NCBI RefSeq assembly: GCF_900497805.2
Contig: NW_020954569.1
Coordinates: 29,109,694-29,173,693, forward strand
DNA length: 64,000 nucleotides
Source: Vombatus ursinus
Lineage: Eukaryota; Chordata; Mammalia; Diprotodontia; Vombatidae
Reading direction: 5' to 3'
The notes under the pieces: model-generated
Told to the model about the DNA's origin: nothing
The model's database searches: none
Seen by the model: only the letters and a program-made list of their open reading frames with translations
Part shown: one piece after another, positions 10,510-21,387 of the stretch
Layout of the letters: the number at the start of each line of letters is the position of its first letter
Position numbering within the stretch: position 1 is the stretch's first letter
Program-made: the position numbers and the translations under genes

Positions 10510-11313
10510 TGAGGGAATTGGAGGATTGAGACAATTGAATAAACCACACTAACTCCAGCTTTTGATTCAATCTTGAAACTAGCTTAGTTTTCTTTGTATT
10601 TAATCACAGGTCTAATTAAAGTTTTTGTTTTGTTTTGCTTTGTTTTGTTTTGTTTTTGTGTAAGAAAACTTTATTCAATTGTGGTAATTGAGAGAAAAAA
10701 ATTTTTGTGCTGTATTGTATTGTATTGTACTGTATTGTACTGGTCCTGTGTGGCTGGAGAGCTGGATCACTTTTACCTTCTGTTTAGATACTCTTTAATT
10801 AAGAACCTAGGATATGCTGACCAGAGAAATCTGGTCAGACCTGAAGATTAATGCAATGAGTTTTTTCACAATTGTATATTTCAAGCAACCCACAGGCCTT
10901 ACTTGAAAACTGGCCTGTATTGGTCAATGAGTTATTGTTTAAATGTTCCCTTGATTATTTACAGACATTTGGGGGAAGTGGGACACTTTTTTTCTGACTT
11001 CAGTGAATTGTACCTGTTCTTTCTCCCTTTCCAAGTCATTAATCTTTCATCTAATTAGAAATCAGATTACCTAATATTTTATTGTTTCCTTGTAATTAAT
11101 TAGCCTTATTTGATTAATTATTTTTAATGTATAAAAGTCTGTCTCCCCCTGTATTCAAAGTCTAGCCCTAAGCTGTGGAAGGGCCTGGTCCTGATTTGTT
11201 AAGTAATTACTTAATAAATTTGTTAAGTAATTACTTAAGTATTGCTTAATAAATGGAAATGCTCAAAAGTTTGAACCTTTGTTTTCTCAGTCATTTCATT
11301 TTCACCTGCCGCA
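10510..11313 (+). mobile_element. solo LTR of an endogenous retrovirus (fossil)
   Basis: An 804-bp segment beginning TG and ending CA interrupts the RT region of L1 copy A. The L1 sequence stops at ...aaaatac and resumes at aacacccattcc. A TATA box (TATAAAAG, 11130-11137) is followed at normal LTR spacing by two AATAAA signals (11213, 11248). The flanking four bases (atac/atat) fit a short target-site duplication as made by class I elements. No internal retroviral region is present, so it is the usual recombination remnant. Class assignment is tentative. It is younger than the host L1. Confidence 0.75.
11195..11242 (+). repeat. 24-bp tandem duplication within the LTR
   Basis: A unit of 24 bp containing gttaagtaattactta occurs twice in a row. 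The first copy, and the sequence just after the second, each carry an AATAAA. Confidence 0.8.
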
Positions 11314-12106
11314 ATATAACACCCATTCCACTAGAAAGCAAAGGAATAAATGGAACCTTTCTTAAAATGATAAGTAATATCAATCTAAAACCAAAAGAAA
11401 TAATTTTCTCTGATTGGGATAAACTAGAAGCCTTTCCAATAAGATGAAGGGTGAATCAAGGATGTCCATTTTCACCACTATTCAATATTGAGTTGAAATG
11501 CTAACAATAAGCAATAAAAAAAAAATTTGAAGAAATAAAAATAAGCAATGAATAGATAAAATTATCACTCTGTGAAGATTATGTGATGAAATTCTTAGAG
11601 AATCCTACAGAATCTATTTTAAAAAATAGTTAAAACATTAAACAACTAGCAAAGTTGGTGGATATAAAATACACCCACATAAATCATTAGCACTTCTATA
11701 TATTACCAACTAAACCCAACAGGAAGAGAGAAAAAGAAATTCAATTTAAAATGACTGTAGACTATTTAAAATGCTTGGGAGTCTACCTACCAAGGTATAT
11801 TAACACAACTATAAAACACTTTTCACACAGATAAAGACATCTAAAAAATTAGAGAAATAATCATTGCTCATATGTAGACTCTGTCAATGTAATGAAAATA
11901 ACAATTCTCCCTCAGTTAATTTACCTATTCATTGCCATAACAATTAATCTACCAAACAATTATTTTATAGAGCTAGAAAAATAGTAAGAAAATTAATCTG
12001 AAAGAACAACAGGCCCAGACTATTAAGGGAATCACTGAAAAAATATATGTGAAGGAAGGCATCCTAACAGTAGCTATATCACAAACTGTATCACAAAGCA
12101 GAAATT

Positions 12107-12427
12107 ATGAAAACAATCTGGTACTGGCTAAGAAATAGAGTAATGGATCAGTGGAATAGATTAGGTACACAATACATAGTAGCAAATGACTATAATAATC
12201 TACTCCTTGATAAAGTAAAAGATTCAAGCTTTGGGATCAATAAGTCAACATTTGACAGAAATTGCTGGGAAACCTATAAACCAGTTTGGCAGAACATAAG
12301 TATAGACCAGTATCTCATATCTTATGCCAAAATAAGATCAAAATTGATAAATGACTTAGACATAAAGGATGATTTCATAAAAGAAAAATTAAGCCATCAT
12401 GGAAAAGCTTACCTGGATAAGGGATAA
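12107..12427 (+). pseudogene. L1 ORF2p C-terminal region (copy A)
   Basis: An open stretch of 106 codons matches the region after the RT: WYWLRNRVMDQWNRLGTQ, then LLLDKVKDSSFG and FDRNCWETYKPVWQNI. The same block is seen at 22500-22700 and in the antisense L1 at 40.2-40.6 kb. It is only a fragment and is not functional. Confidence 0.85.
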
Positions 12428-12599
12428 GGGAACATTTTATAATCAAGGAGAAATAGAGAGCATTACAGGAAGTTATGTGGATAATTTTAATTACATGAAG
12501 TTAGAAAGGTTTTCTGTAAACAATACTAATGCAGTCAAAATTAGAACTAAACTAAAGAAATAGGAGAAAATTTATGGGAAGTTTCTCTGATTTATATAA

Positions 12600-12910
12600 A
12601 TACAAACACACACACATACACACATACACACTTTATATGTATATATATATTTATATATATGCATATATTATGAAAAATATATTATGTATAAATGATATTT
12701 CAAATTTGAAATATCTCTGACATTTCCAATCCTATCACAACTGTTTCAGTTCAGACTTTTTATCTGAACTTTTTATTGAAATATTAAAATGGGTTTTCAA
12801 CAAGTATTGCAGACTTCAGTCTCTTGCCTCTACAATATATATATATAGTTACATATATAATATTATACATTATAATAATATTAAACATATAATATATAAT
12901 AATATGAAAA
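12600..12910. repeat. AC/AT-rich microsatellite tract inside L1 copy A
   Basis: An (AC)n stretch at 12606-12632 leads into TATA-rich repeats to 12680. A second TATA-rich stretch occupies 12833-12905. The inverted L2-derived segment at 12690-12829 lies between them. None of this is normal L1 sequence; L1 resumes at about 12912. Confidence 0.8.
12690..12829 (-). repeat. left arm of inverted duplication (L2-derived)
   Basis: The reverse complement of this 140-bp segment matches 13758-13898 nearly end to end, including gcaagagactgaagtctgca and ctgaactgaaacagttgtga. It is foreign to the surrounding L1. Confidence 0.88.
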
Positions 12911-13659
12911 AAATAAGAGCCATTTCCCAATTGATAAATAGTCAAAGTATATGAGTAGGCAGTTTTTAGAAGAAGAAATCAAAGTTATCAATAGACACAT
13001 GAAAAATACTCTAAATCACTATTGATTAAGGAATACAAATTAAAATAATTCTGAGACATCATCTCACACCTATCAGATTGGTTGACATGATAGAAAAGGA
13101 AAATGACAAGTGCTAGATATTTTTCATATCTGTGCTAATAAATGGAGTATATTAACCGTATAGACTCTTATTTATCCATTTTTGAAGTTGCCTAGTACTT
13201 AGTAAATGTTAATTGAATTAATGAATGTGAATTGATAATAGACATTTGCTATAATACAAGACAGAAATTGAATATGTGCAAGGTACAGAAAAAAACAATG
13301 TGAGAAATTTCAGGAAGAAATATTTTCTTTTGGTTGCAGGGATCATGAAAAAGGTTATGGAGCAAATGACAACTGAACAAATGAGTTGGGCTTTGAAAAA
13401 AGTCTCTCAACTGAGTGATTGAAGATAAAATGGAGAAGCTGTGAAGGACAATCTATAAAAGATATAATGCAAATTAATGTACCAAAGTGGCAGAAGGCAG
13501 AAGGGGAAAAAAAAGATCATGATTAATTTAGTATCCTCTTTTTTAAAATTATTCTTAAATATAGAATATGTGAAACAAAATATGTGACAAGCCTGGAAAG
13601 ATAAATTTAAGAATCAAATAAGACCATAGAATACTTGGAATGTCAAGATAAGAAGTTCT

Positions 13660-13691
13660 TGTTGTTGTTTTGTTGTTGTTGTTGTTGTTAA
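13660..13691. repeat. (GTT)n microsatellite
   Basis: ttgttgttgtttt followed by gttgttgttgttgttgtt within the L2 remnant. Confidence 0.9.
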
Positions 13692-13757
13692 TTAGGCAAA
13701 TGATAGAAAAGACTGTTAGGAAGATTATTTGAGCCAAGGTACCATCATTAAATTGCA

Positions 13758-13898
13758 GAAGCAAGAGACTGAAGTCTGCAATACTTGTTAAAAACCTATT
13801 TTAATGTTTAAATAAAAGGTCCAGATAAAAATCTGAACTGAAACAGTTGTGATAGGATTGGAAATGTCAGAGATATTTTGAAGGTGAAATATCATTTA
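13758..13898 (+). repeat. right arm of inverted duplication
   Basis: Partner of the segment at 12690-12829, separated by about 930 bp. This arm is continuous with L2 antisense sequence on both sides, so it is probably the original and the left arm the copy. Confidence 0.88.
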
Positions 13899-14639
13899 GC
13901 AACTAATTCTATGCAGGGATCAGAGACAGAAAAGAGTAAAAGATTTATCTCTAGTTTTAATCCTATAGATCTAGAATTACATTCATGCCATTGATAGAAA
14001 GAGAGAAGTTTTGGAGAAAGAGAGGAGATGATGCATTTACTTCAGGGAATGTTCAGCTTAAAATGTTGATAAGGCCGCCAGCATGAAGTTAGAGAAGTGA
14101 TTATGCAGTTGTGGGGAGAAGTTAGGGGCAGAGATATGATTTTGCATAGAGATTAGATTTGAAGTCATGAGAATGAAGGACAAGAATAAAGGAAGAAAGT
14201 TAAGAAACATATTTTGGCAGGCTGTGAGGGCAATAGGAGAAGGAGAAATCCATACTTAAGTAGCCAGCTGATGAGGGTGAAGATGTCTATAACTTATTCA
14301 ATATTTCTAAAACCTTTCTCCATTGGCTCCCTTTCAACAAACAGGTATATATCTACACTATACAAATCTGATTATCTCCTCACTGTTTAAATAGCAACTG
14401 AAGAATAGAGAAAGAGTATATCATGGGGAAAAGATAATATATCAAGACTGGCAAAGCGAGGTTTGAATGAATTTAAATGAGATCATTCTAAACTTCTTTC
14501 TCTAAAAGAAAAGATAAAAGTCAAAACTAGTAGTACACATTTTTTCCCCTTAGGCAAATATGTTGACCCACTAAAAATGTATGTGAACCAAACCATTACT
14601 GATGAGCAATAATCAGCATTAAAAATCTCCAATAAAATT

Positions 14640-14745
14640 TTATGAGTCCATGTGTCTATAAGCCTGGCATCAGAGTGAGGAAGACCTTGGTTCAAGTCCT
14701 GCTTCTGACAGAGAGTAGCTATGTGATCCTGGGTGGAGCAAAATA
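14640..14745 (+). repeat. tRNA-headed SINE fragment
   Basis: ggcatcagagtgaggaagacctt, ggttcaagtcctgctt (B box) and agctatgtgatcctgggt give the head and core start of a MIR/CORE-SINE. The 3' part is lost. Confidence 0.65.
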
Positions 14746-15570
14746 TAAAATTTTTAAAATTATAAATACTGACAAGTTGCTTGTTGGTCAAAATATTATA
14801 ATATCTTTAATTCTCAAGAATTTGTCAATATAAAATCACATATTGATTTTCTCCCCATTCCCCATCTCCACCAAAAAAAAGATTGTATAAATAAGACCTT
14901 CTGGTGACCTACAAGCCTAAAGTCCAAACTTAAGAAAGCTATGTTAGCTTTAAATCCAAAAAGAAATAAAGTTACTAAATTAAGAATGAAGTAGCAATTT
15001 CACCCCAAAGTTCAGATCTAATAAAAGTACACGTATTTCCATCTGCCTGATAGACATTTAACTTGAATAATCCATGTCACTACAAATAAAACAGATTTAA
15101 ATCTGAACCCATAATTTTCTTTCCCAAAACAATTACTCCTCTTGGCCATCCTCTTTTTGATAAAAACCATCTTTTTCTAATGAGTCAAAATAAACATGTG
15201 AAAGGGTCCTTTGACTCTTTGGATTTCACCTCCTTGTATAAAAAAACATATTAGTCCCTCCAGATTCTTACCTTATAGGCTAAACATATTATATTAAGCT
15301 TTCAACAACACATTAATAAATTCAATAATCCCCCAAAACATTGGTGCTCCCCTTTGTTTAAAATATAAAGAATGGATTGCTAAATCTGATATTAATTTAC
15401 TACTAAGCTATGGATCTACTTTTCTTTTCAACACTATCTCCTACTTCCATGAATCAATTCCTGATCCTAGTCAAACTTACATAATTTATGTCCTTTGAGC
15501 AAGTCTTAGCCTTTTCATCTTTGTTAAACATTGTACATTACATATCTCTTACATGTACTATTTTCTCTCC
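14746..15570. other. unassigned AT-rich sequence
   Basis: No gene or family is recognised. The open frames are short. Confidence 0.4.
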
Positions 15571-15574
15571 TGTA

Positions 15575-15765
15575 TCTCTTGATTTATTTAAATTCTGTGC
15601 AACTTTTAAGGTCTAGTTCAAATCCAACCTTAAAGGCCAAGTTCAAATCCAAACTCTTTTTGTAGGTTGGACTTTGCTTTTTTTTGACCACCCCAGTTGA
15701 GAGTGATCTCTCCCACTTTTGAATTATGTTCCTGTAACACTGTGTACAAGAATTCTTTCCAAGTG
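15575..15765 (+). repeat. L2 LINE 3' region fragment
   Basis: Resembles the end of the L2 reading frame and the start of the 3' UTR: aacttttaaggtctagttca, then ttgaccaccccagttgagag and cacttttgaattatgttcct. Confidence 0.5.
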
Positions 15766-15829
15766 ACTAAAGAGTAGGATTCTTAGCCGAACCAAGATCT
15801 GTCCAGTTGAGGTTACCATGAAATGGCAT

Positions 15830-16635
15830 GTATTAGTGTAGTGAAAATATATTTCTGTGTATGATCCTTTGATGTTCCTTAAACATGGTAATTTTCTACC
15901 ATCACCTAAACCTTATCTCATTGTTTAGGGCCTAACATAACTTTACTTTTAACATAGATTTAATTTCTTTGAATATTTTACTTGCTTCTTTGATAGCTGC
16001 CTCCCATCCTTTGCCCTCCCCTTGCTGTGTGCTCTTATAAATTACCTTCCTTGGTCTTAAGCTAGCATTTCCAAGGTGTCCCCAAAGCTAGAACATTGAG
16101 TAACCCTTAACCACCCTGCATCTAGATATAAGGTCTACAGTGGCTCAGAAGTGTAGGAGGAAACAACCTGTCCTTGTTTCAAATTTAGGGAGAACTGCCC
16201 ACTCCCTCATTTCAAAAGGAATGCTCCACTCCCATTTAGATGGCCAAAGAGGGTAACATTCCAGAAGCAAACAAACAGCTATATAAAGTACACTGAAACC
16301 CCTAGTCAGCTGAGCAATCACTAATAGTTTCTGGACACCTTGATTGCTTTCTGCTCTCTTCTGATATTCGGAGTTCTCCCTCTCTGCTCCTCAAGGATAA
16401 CTTAAACCCCAATCAGGGAATATCCTGGGCTTTGGTCTTCTTCCCCCCTCCTATCACCAGTTAGATTTCATTGTTACTATGCCAACTACCTCTGGAACCA
16501 GTGCTACCTACCCACCAATTGCCAGTTCTATCAAGTATCAATGTTCCCTTGATAAAACCTCCTGTGATGACTCTTGAAGTCATCCTTCCTTTTCTTGCAG
16601 AATCTGAATGAGTCTGCTTTATTGGCAACAAGTTA
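15830..16635 (+). mobile_element. possible LTR remnant (fossil), unclassified
   Basis: This stretch is less AT-rich than its surroundings and has the make-up of an LTR: a TATA box (ctatataaag, near 16280), about 350 bp of downstream sequence, a gataaaacc signal-like block, and then ctttattggcaacaagttag, which resembles an LTR/primer-binding-site junction. I could not fix the left edge, find a partner LTR or find a target-site duplication, and I recognise no family. A non-LTR origin or host regulatory DNA remains possible. Confidence 0.3.
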
Positions 16636-16639
16636 GGTG

Positions 16640-17265
16640 ATTGCCACAGGAACTTTCCTTTAATCCATAAGATGTTGACCAGATCTGTGATTAAATGTCT
16701 TGGTCATTGTACCTCTATGTATAAGGAAGGACAGGCAGCCTTGCTGCTACCTTCTATCCTTTCTGGAGAGAGCAAAAGTCAGAGTATTAAACCATGTGGT
16801 CAGTGGTAAGGACTCCTGAATTGTCTCCTTGTAAGAGAGAATCATTGTTCTGTCAATATCTGATGAGTATGGCACTGTGATACAGGACTCAAAACAAAAG
16901 GCTTGGCAAGGAAACTTTGAGGTTCGACAGGAGAGCCTCCTCCATCCTATTACATCCATAGGTTGCTGACTAAGGTTGAGACTAGAACCTTCAGCAGCTG
17001 CAATGATATCTTGATGAGCATGATGCTGTGATTCAGGACTCAAAAGGATGGGGTGTGTTGTCTCAACCTTATTCCTCAGGGTTTAGGAGCTCCCTCACAT
17101 GAGACCTAGGAGTTTTTACCAAGGCTGTGACTGGGATGTCTGGCTGTTACCATGAAAGCCTGTGTCAGAACCATGTGTCTCAACCAGAAGGAATCCTTTC
17201 GTCCTGTAGCCAAGGCAAAGTCAATGCCCTCCAAGTGGTGTAAGCTCATACATTCAGCAATACTA
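16640..17265. other. unclassified, less AT-rich segment with a near-repeat
   Basis: No gene is recognised. A block of about 40 bp (atatctgatgagtatggcac, then tgatacaggactcaaaa) at 16856-16896 recurs imperfectly at 17005-17046, 149 bp later. Two minus-strand open frames of 98 and 93 codons cover the area but match nothing I know. It may be the leader of the LTR candidate to its left. Confidence 0.35.
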
Positions 17266-17460
17266 TCACTAGGAAAACAATTAGCGCTTTTAATTTGGCA
17301 AAATACTTCATATAAAATACCTCTAATACAAATTTGATTTTTACAACAAGCCTGTGAGGGGAATACAATGGATGTTCTTGTTTCCATTTAACAGATAAGG
17401 AAACTGAAGCTAAGAGAAGTTAAAGTATTTAGCTATGCCTATAAAAATAGTAGCCATCAA
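17266..17460 (-). repeat. MIR SINE, antisense, left half split by L1
   Basis: Reads acaacaagcctgtgaggggaa, tttaacagataaggaaactg, aagctaagagaagttaaagt: the reverse of a MIR tail and core. It stops abruptly at the L1 5' end and continues after the L1 at 23901 (gcaaggtttaaacctaagtc, then tttaccacagtacttag). Confidence 0.85.
17443..17460. repeat. left 18-bp target-site duplication of L1
   Basis: aaaaatagtagccatcaa matches aaaaataatatccaccaa at 23901-23918 (15 of 18). Target-site duplications of this size and an A-rich start are typical of L1 endonuclease insertion. Confidence 0.85.
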
Positions 17461-17490
17461 GGAGAGGAGCCAAGATGGCAGAGTGAAAGC
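17461..17490 (+). promoter_or_regulatory. L1 5' end with YY1-like site
   Basis: The start ggagaggagccaagatggca resembles the human L1 5' end, where the CAAGATGGC block binds YY1 and positions the transcription start. The block here is at 17469-17479. Similarity is seen; activity is not shown. Confidence 0.55.
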
Positions 17491-17894
17491 AGGGACTCAC
17501 CTGAGTTCTCTCCTAAATCTCTTCAAATACCTCTAAAAAGTGACTCAGAACAAATCCTGGAGTGGCAGAACCTACAAAGAGAAAGAGTAAGGCAGATTTC
17601 CAGCGTGAGATAACCTGGAAGGTCGAAAGGAAAGATCTATAGCACCAGCCTGAGAGAAGAGTGTCCAGTGGACAGGGCACAGCAGAGACCTGGCCTAAGC
17701 AAAGCCAGAGCAAGCTTTGGGGACTGAATAACCAGTAGCAGTGGTGGGTTACAGTCTTCTCAGCCCATAGATGTCAGAGACAACTTAGAAGGTCAGAGGA
17801 GTCTGTCAGAGTGGAGTGAGAGAGAAGCACAGTCCAGCACAGGGCTGTAGGGTGTGCCAATACAGCTCCAGCATGAACAAACTGAGAACAGGCC

Positions 17895-18464
17895 TTGGAA
17901 GTAACTGAATCAACAACAGTAGCTGTGACAGCTACAGAATATAGATCCAGAAAACACAATTTAAATAAATTATTGGTTTACTTGAAAGCTATGATAAAAA
18001 AGAGCCTGGACAGCATCTTTCAGGAGACCATCAAGGAAAACAGCCCTGAGGTCCTAGAACTGGAGGGTAAAATAGGCATAAAAAGAATCCACCAATCACA
18101 ACCTGAAAGAGATCCCAAATTTAAAACACCAAGGAATATTGTAGCCAAATTCCGGAATTATCAGGAGAAAATTCTGCAAGTAGGCAGAAAGAAACAATTC
18201 AAATATCATGGAATCACAGTCAGGATTATGCAGGACCTTGCAGCTTCTACATTAAAAGATTGGAGGGCTTGGAATATTATATTCCAAAAGGCAAAGGAAT
18301 TTGGATTACAAGCAAGGATCAACTACCCAGAAAAATTGAGCATAATGTTTCAGGAAAGGAGACAAACATTCAATGAAATAGGAAACTTCAAGACTTTCCT
18401 AATGAAAAGACCAGAGCTCAATGGAAAATTTGATCTTCAAATACAAGACTCAAGAGAGGCATAA
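17895..18464 (+). pseudogene. L1 ORF1p RNA-binding region, coiled coil missing
   Basis: An open frame of 189 codons starts in 5' UTR sequence and enters ORF1 near 17937 (a degenerate form of 'ENRSRRDNLKIIG'). Landmarks are KKSLDSIFQETIKENSPE, RIHQSQPERDPKFKTPRN, IVAKFRNYQEKILQV, KAKEFGLQARINYPEKLS and the end FLMKRPELNGKFDLQ. The coiled-coil trimerisation domain is absent because the 5' UTR is joined directly to the RRM. The native start is lost, and the Met at 17895 is fortuitous. The remaining domain would bind nucleic acid in an intact L1 particle. Confidence 0.88.
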
Positions 18465-18482
18465 AAAGGTAAACAGGAAAAG

Positions 18483-18513
18483 GAAAACAAAACAAAACAA
18501 AACAAAACAAAAC
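18483..18513. repeat. (AAAAC)n microsatellite
   Basis: Short pentanucleotide tract just after ORF1 in the L1 spacer. Confidence 0.9.
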
Positions 18514-19140
18514 ATGTTATTCAATAAGGTTAAACTGTTTATATCCCTACCCGGGAAGATGATACTTATAACTCTTGAGAACTGTATTTTTATTTTTTAA
18601 CTTTTTTTGAGAATTGTATTTTTATTATGACATTTAGAAGAGATATACATAGGCAGAGGGGTGGGTTTAAGTTGACTTTGATGTGATGATAAAAAACTTA
18701 ACAAAGTGGTGAAAAGGGATTGTGCTGGGAGAAGAGGAATGGATGAGGCAGACAAGGGTAAATTATACCACATGAAGAGATAAGAAGACATATTACAGTA
18801 GAGGAAAGAAGGGAGGGAGATAAACATTGTTTGAACTTTCCTGTCATCATATTTGGCTCAAGGAGGGATTAACATGCTCAGGTATAGAAATTTAACTTGC
18901 CATATAGACAGTAGGAGGGGAAAGGGGAAAGAAAAGGGAAGGGGTTGATAGAAGGGAGTGAAGAAGGAGTAAGGGAAAAGGGAAGAAAATGTAGGAGGAT
19001 GATAGAAGGGAGGGCAGATTGAGGGAGGCAGTGGTCAAAAGTAAAACTCTAGTGAAGAGGGAAAGGGAGAAAAGGAAAAAGAAAAGCATAACTGGGGGAG
19101 GGGGAAATAGGACAGAAAGACACAGATAGTAATCATAACT

Positions 19141-19560
19141 GTGAATGTGAATGAGATGAACTCTCATAAAATGGAAATGGATAGCAAAATGGATAAAAAT
19201 CATAATCCTATAATATGTTGTTTACAAGAAACACATTTGAAACAGAGGGATACACACAGGGGAAAAGTAAAAGGTGGGAATAGAATATATTATGCTTCAA
19301 CTGAAGTTAAAAAAAAAAGCAGAGGTAGCAATCCTAATCTCAGACAAAGCAAAAATAGATCTTATTAAAAGAGATAAGGAAAGAAACTACATCCTGATAA
19401 AAGGAACCATAGGTAATGAAGTAATAGCATTATTAAACATATACGCACCAAGTGGTATGGCATCTAAATTCATAGAGAAGTTCAGGGAGTTATAGGAAGA
19501 AATAGACAGCAAAATTATACTAATGGGGGACCTCAACATCCTCTTTTTTGAACTAGATAA
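19141..19560 (+). pseudogene. L1 ORF2p endonuclease remnant
   Basis: Two overlapping frames together show apurinic endonuclease-like landmarks of L1: CCLQETHLK (catalytic Glu in QETH) at 19219-19245, then YILIKGTIGNEV, LLNIYAPS and LMGDLN (metal-binding Asp-Leu-Asn) near 19521. The L1 endonuclease nicks the target at TTTT/AA. The frame changes between the halves and a stop follows the first part, so no enzyme is made. Confidence 0.85.
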
Positions 19561-20440
19561 ATCTAGATAACCACAAAATAAACAAGAAAGCAGTTAAGGA
19601 GGTGAATAGAATTTTAGAAAAGTTAGACATGGTAAACCTATGGAGAAAATTGAATGGGGATAGAAAGGAATATACTTTTTTTTTCCTCAATGGTACAAGG
19701 CACATACAAAAGAACTGACCATGTACAATCCAATGCAAAAAGGCAGAAATATTAAATGCATCCTTTTCAGATCATGATGCAATAAAAATTATATGTAATA
19801 AAGGGCCATGGAAAGGTAGACTAAAAATTAATTGGAAACTAAATAATCTAATTCTACAGAATGAATGGGTCAAAGAACAAAATATAAACAATCAATTACT
19901 TCACCCAAGAGAATGACAATAATGAGACAACACTGTGGGATGCAGCAAAAGCAGTTCTTAAGCTAAGTGCTTACATGAATAAAATAGAGAAAGAGGAGAT
20001 CAATGAATTGTTTATGCAACTAAAAAAAAAACTAGAAAAAGAACAAGTTAAAAGTTTCCAATTAAATACTAAATTAAAAACACTGAAAATCAAAAGAGAT
20101 TAATAAAATTGAAATTAAGAAAACTATTGAACTAATAAATAATACTGTGAGCTAGTTTTTATGAAAATAAAAATAATAAAATAGATAATCCTTTGGTTAA
20201 TTTAATTAAAAAAAGAAAAAAGAAAACCAGTATCAATCAGCAGTATCAAAAATTAAAAGGAGAAATTCATCACCAATGAAGAGCAAATAAAAACAGTAAT
20301 TAGGGTCTATTTTACCCATACATATACCAATAAATTTGACAATTTTAGTGAAATGGATGAATATTTACAAAAATATAAATTGCCCCAATAAATAGAAGAG
20401 GAAGTCAAATACTTAAATAATCCCATTTCAGAAAAAGTAA

Positions 20441-21387
20441 TTGAACAAACCATCAATGAACACCCTAGGAAAAAAAAATCTCCAGGGCCAGATAGATTTA
20501 CAATTCTATCAAATATATAGACTATTTGGGAAGATAGGTAAAGAAGGAGTCTTACCAAATTCTTTTTATGATACAAATATGGTACTGATACCTAAACCGG
20601 GAAGAGTCAAAGCAGAGAATGAAATTTATAGACCATTTTCCCTAATGAATATAGATACAAAAATTTTAAATAAAATATTAGCAAAAAGGTTATATCAACA
20701 TATCATGAGAATAATGCACTATGACCAGGTAGGATTTATTCAAGGAATGCAGGGCTGATTCAATATTTAAAAAAATCTATTAATAGAATTGACCATATCA
20801 GTAACAAACAAAAACCACATCATCATCTAGATAGATGCAGAAAAAGCTTTTGACAAAAAATAATACCCATTCTTATTTAAAACATTAGAGCATAGGAATA
20901 AATGGAGTCTTCCTTAAAATGATAAGTAGCATCTACCTAAAACCTTCAGCAAGCATTATATGTAATGGGGATAAGCTAGAAGCCTTTCCAACAAGATCGG
21001 GGTGAAACTATCACCACTGTTACTCAATATGGTACTACAAATGTTAGCTTCTGGAATAAGAGGAGAAAAAGAAATTGAAGGCATTAGAATAGGCAAAGAA
21101 GAAACAAAACTATCACTCTTTTTAGAGGACATGATAGTATATTTAGAGAATCCTAGAGAATCAAGTAAAAAACTACTTGAAATAATAAACAACTTTAGCA
21201 AAATTGCAGGATATAAAATAAACCCATATAAAGCACTGGCATTTCTATATATTACCAAAAAGGCCCAACAGCAAGAGATAGAAAGAGAAATCCCATTTAA
21301 AGTTACCATAGACATTATAAAATGTTTAAGAGTCTACCTGCTGAAACAAACCCAGAAACTATATGAACACAATTACAAAACACTTTC
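20441..21387 (+). pseudogene. L1 ORF2p reverse transcriptase remnant
   Basis: RT landmarks appear in order: VLIPKPGR, then [20 protein letters not shown], then [13 protein letters not shown] (20441-20758). IDAEKAFDK with the first catalytic Asp lies near 20830, then SPLLLNMVLQMLASGIR and LFLEDMIVYLENP at 21118-21156. The active-site motif that is FADD in L1 reads FLED here, so the catalytic Asp pair is damaged. Stops and a frame change separate the blocks. The frame then runs on (KTQKLYEHNYKTLS) to the nested insert. Confidence 0.9.
21373..21387. repeat. left target-site duplication of nested L1 fragment
   Basis: ttacaaaacactttc matches ttacaaaatactttc at 22204-22218 (14 of 15). Confidence 0.88.

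Larger units (their letters stand above)
8234..13145 (+). mobile_element. L1 copy A, internally deleted
   Basis: A plus-strand L1 whose 5' UTR starts near 8234 (degenerate form of the 17461 start, then atgattcctcagag and ctggagtggaaaagt). ORF1 remnants lie at 9340-9760 (LENQSRIDDFRTV; the purine-rich CTD part is degraded). The sequence then passes straight into the region between endonuclease and RT (about 9790), so the ORF1 end, spacer and endonuclease are absent. RT follows, with LNKILLRRL near 10300 and GCPFSPLF near 11460. The C-terminal part extends to about 13140 without a 3' UTR. It is interrupted by a SINE (9166-9320), a solo LTR (10510-11313) and an AT-rich segment with an inverted L2 copy (12600-12910). 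It is heavily mutated. Confidence 0.8.
13185..14290 (-). repeat. L2 LINE, mostly antisense internal region
   Basis: A short sense-like L2 terminus (gcctagtacttagtaaatgtt) at 13185-13230 is followed by a long purine-rich stretch. It reads as antisense L2 coding sequence: tgttaggaagattatttgag, gagatattttgaaggtgaaat and gaatgttcagcttaaaatgtt. It is highly diverged. Confidence 0.65.
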
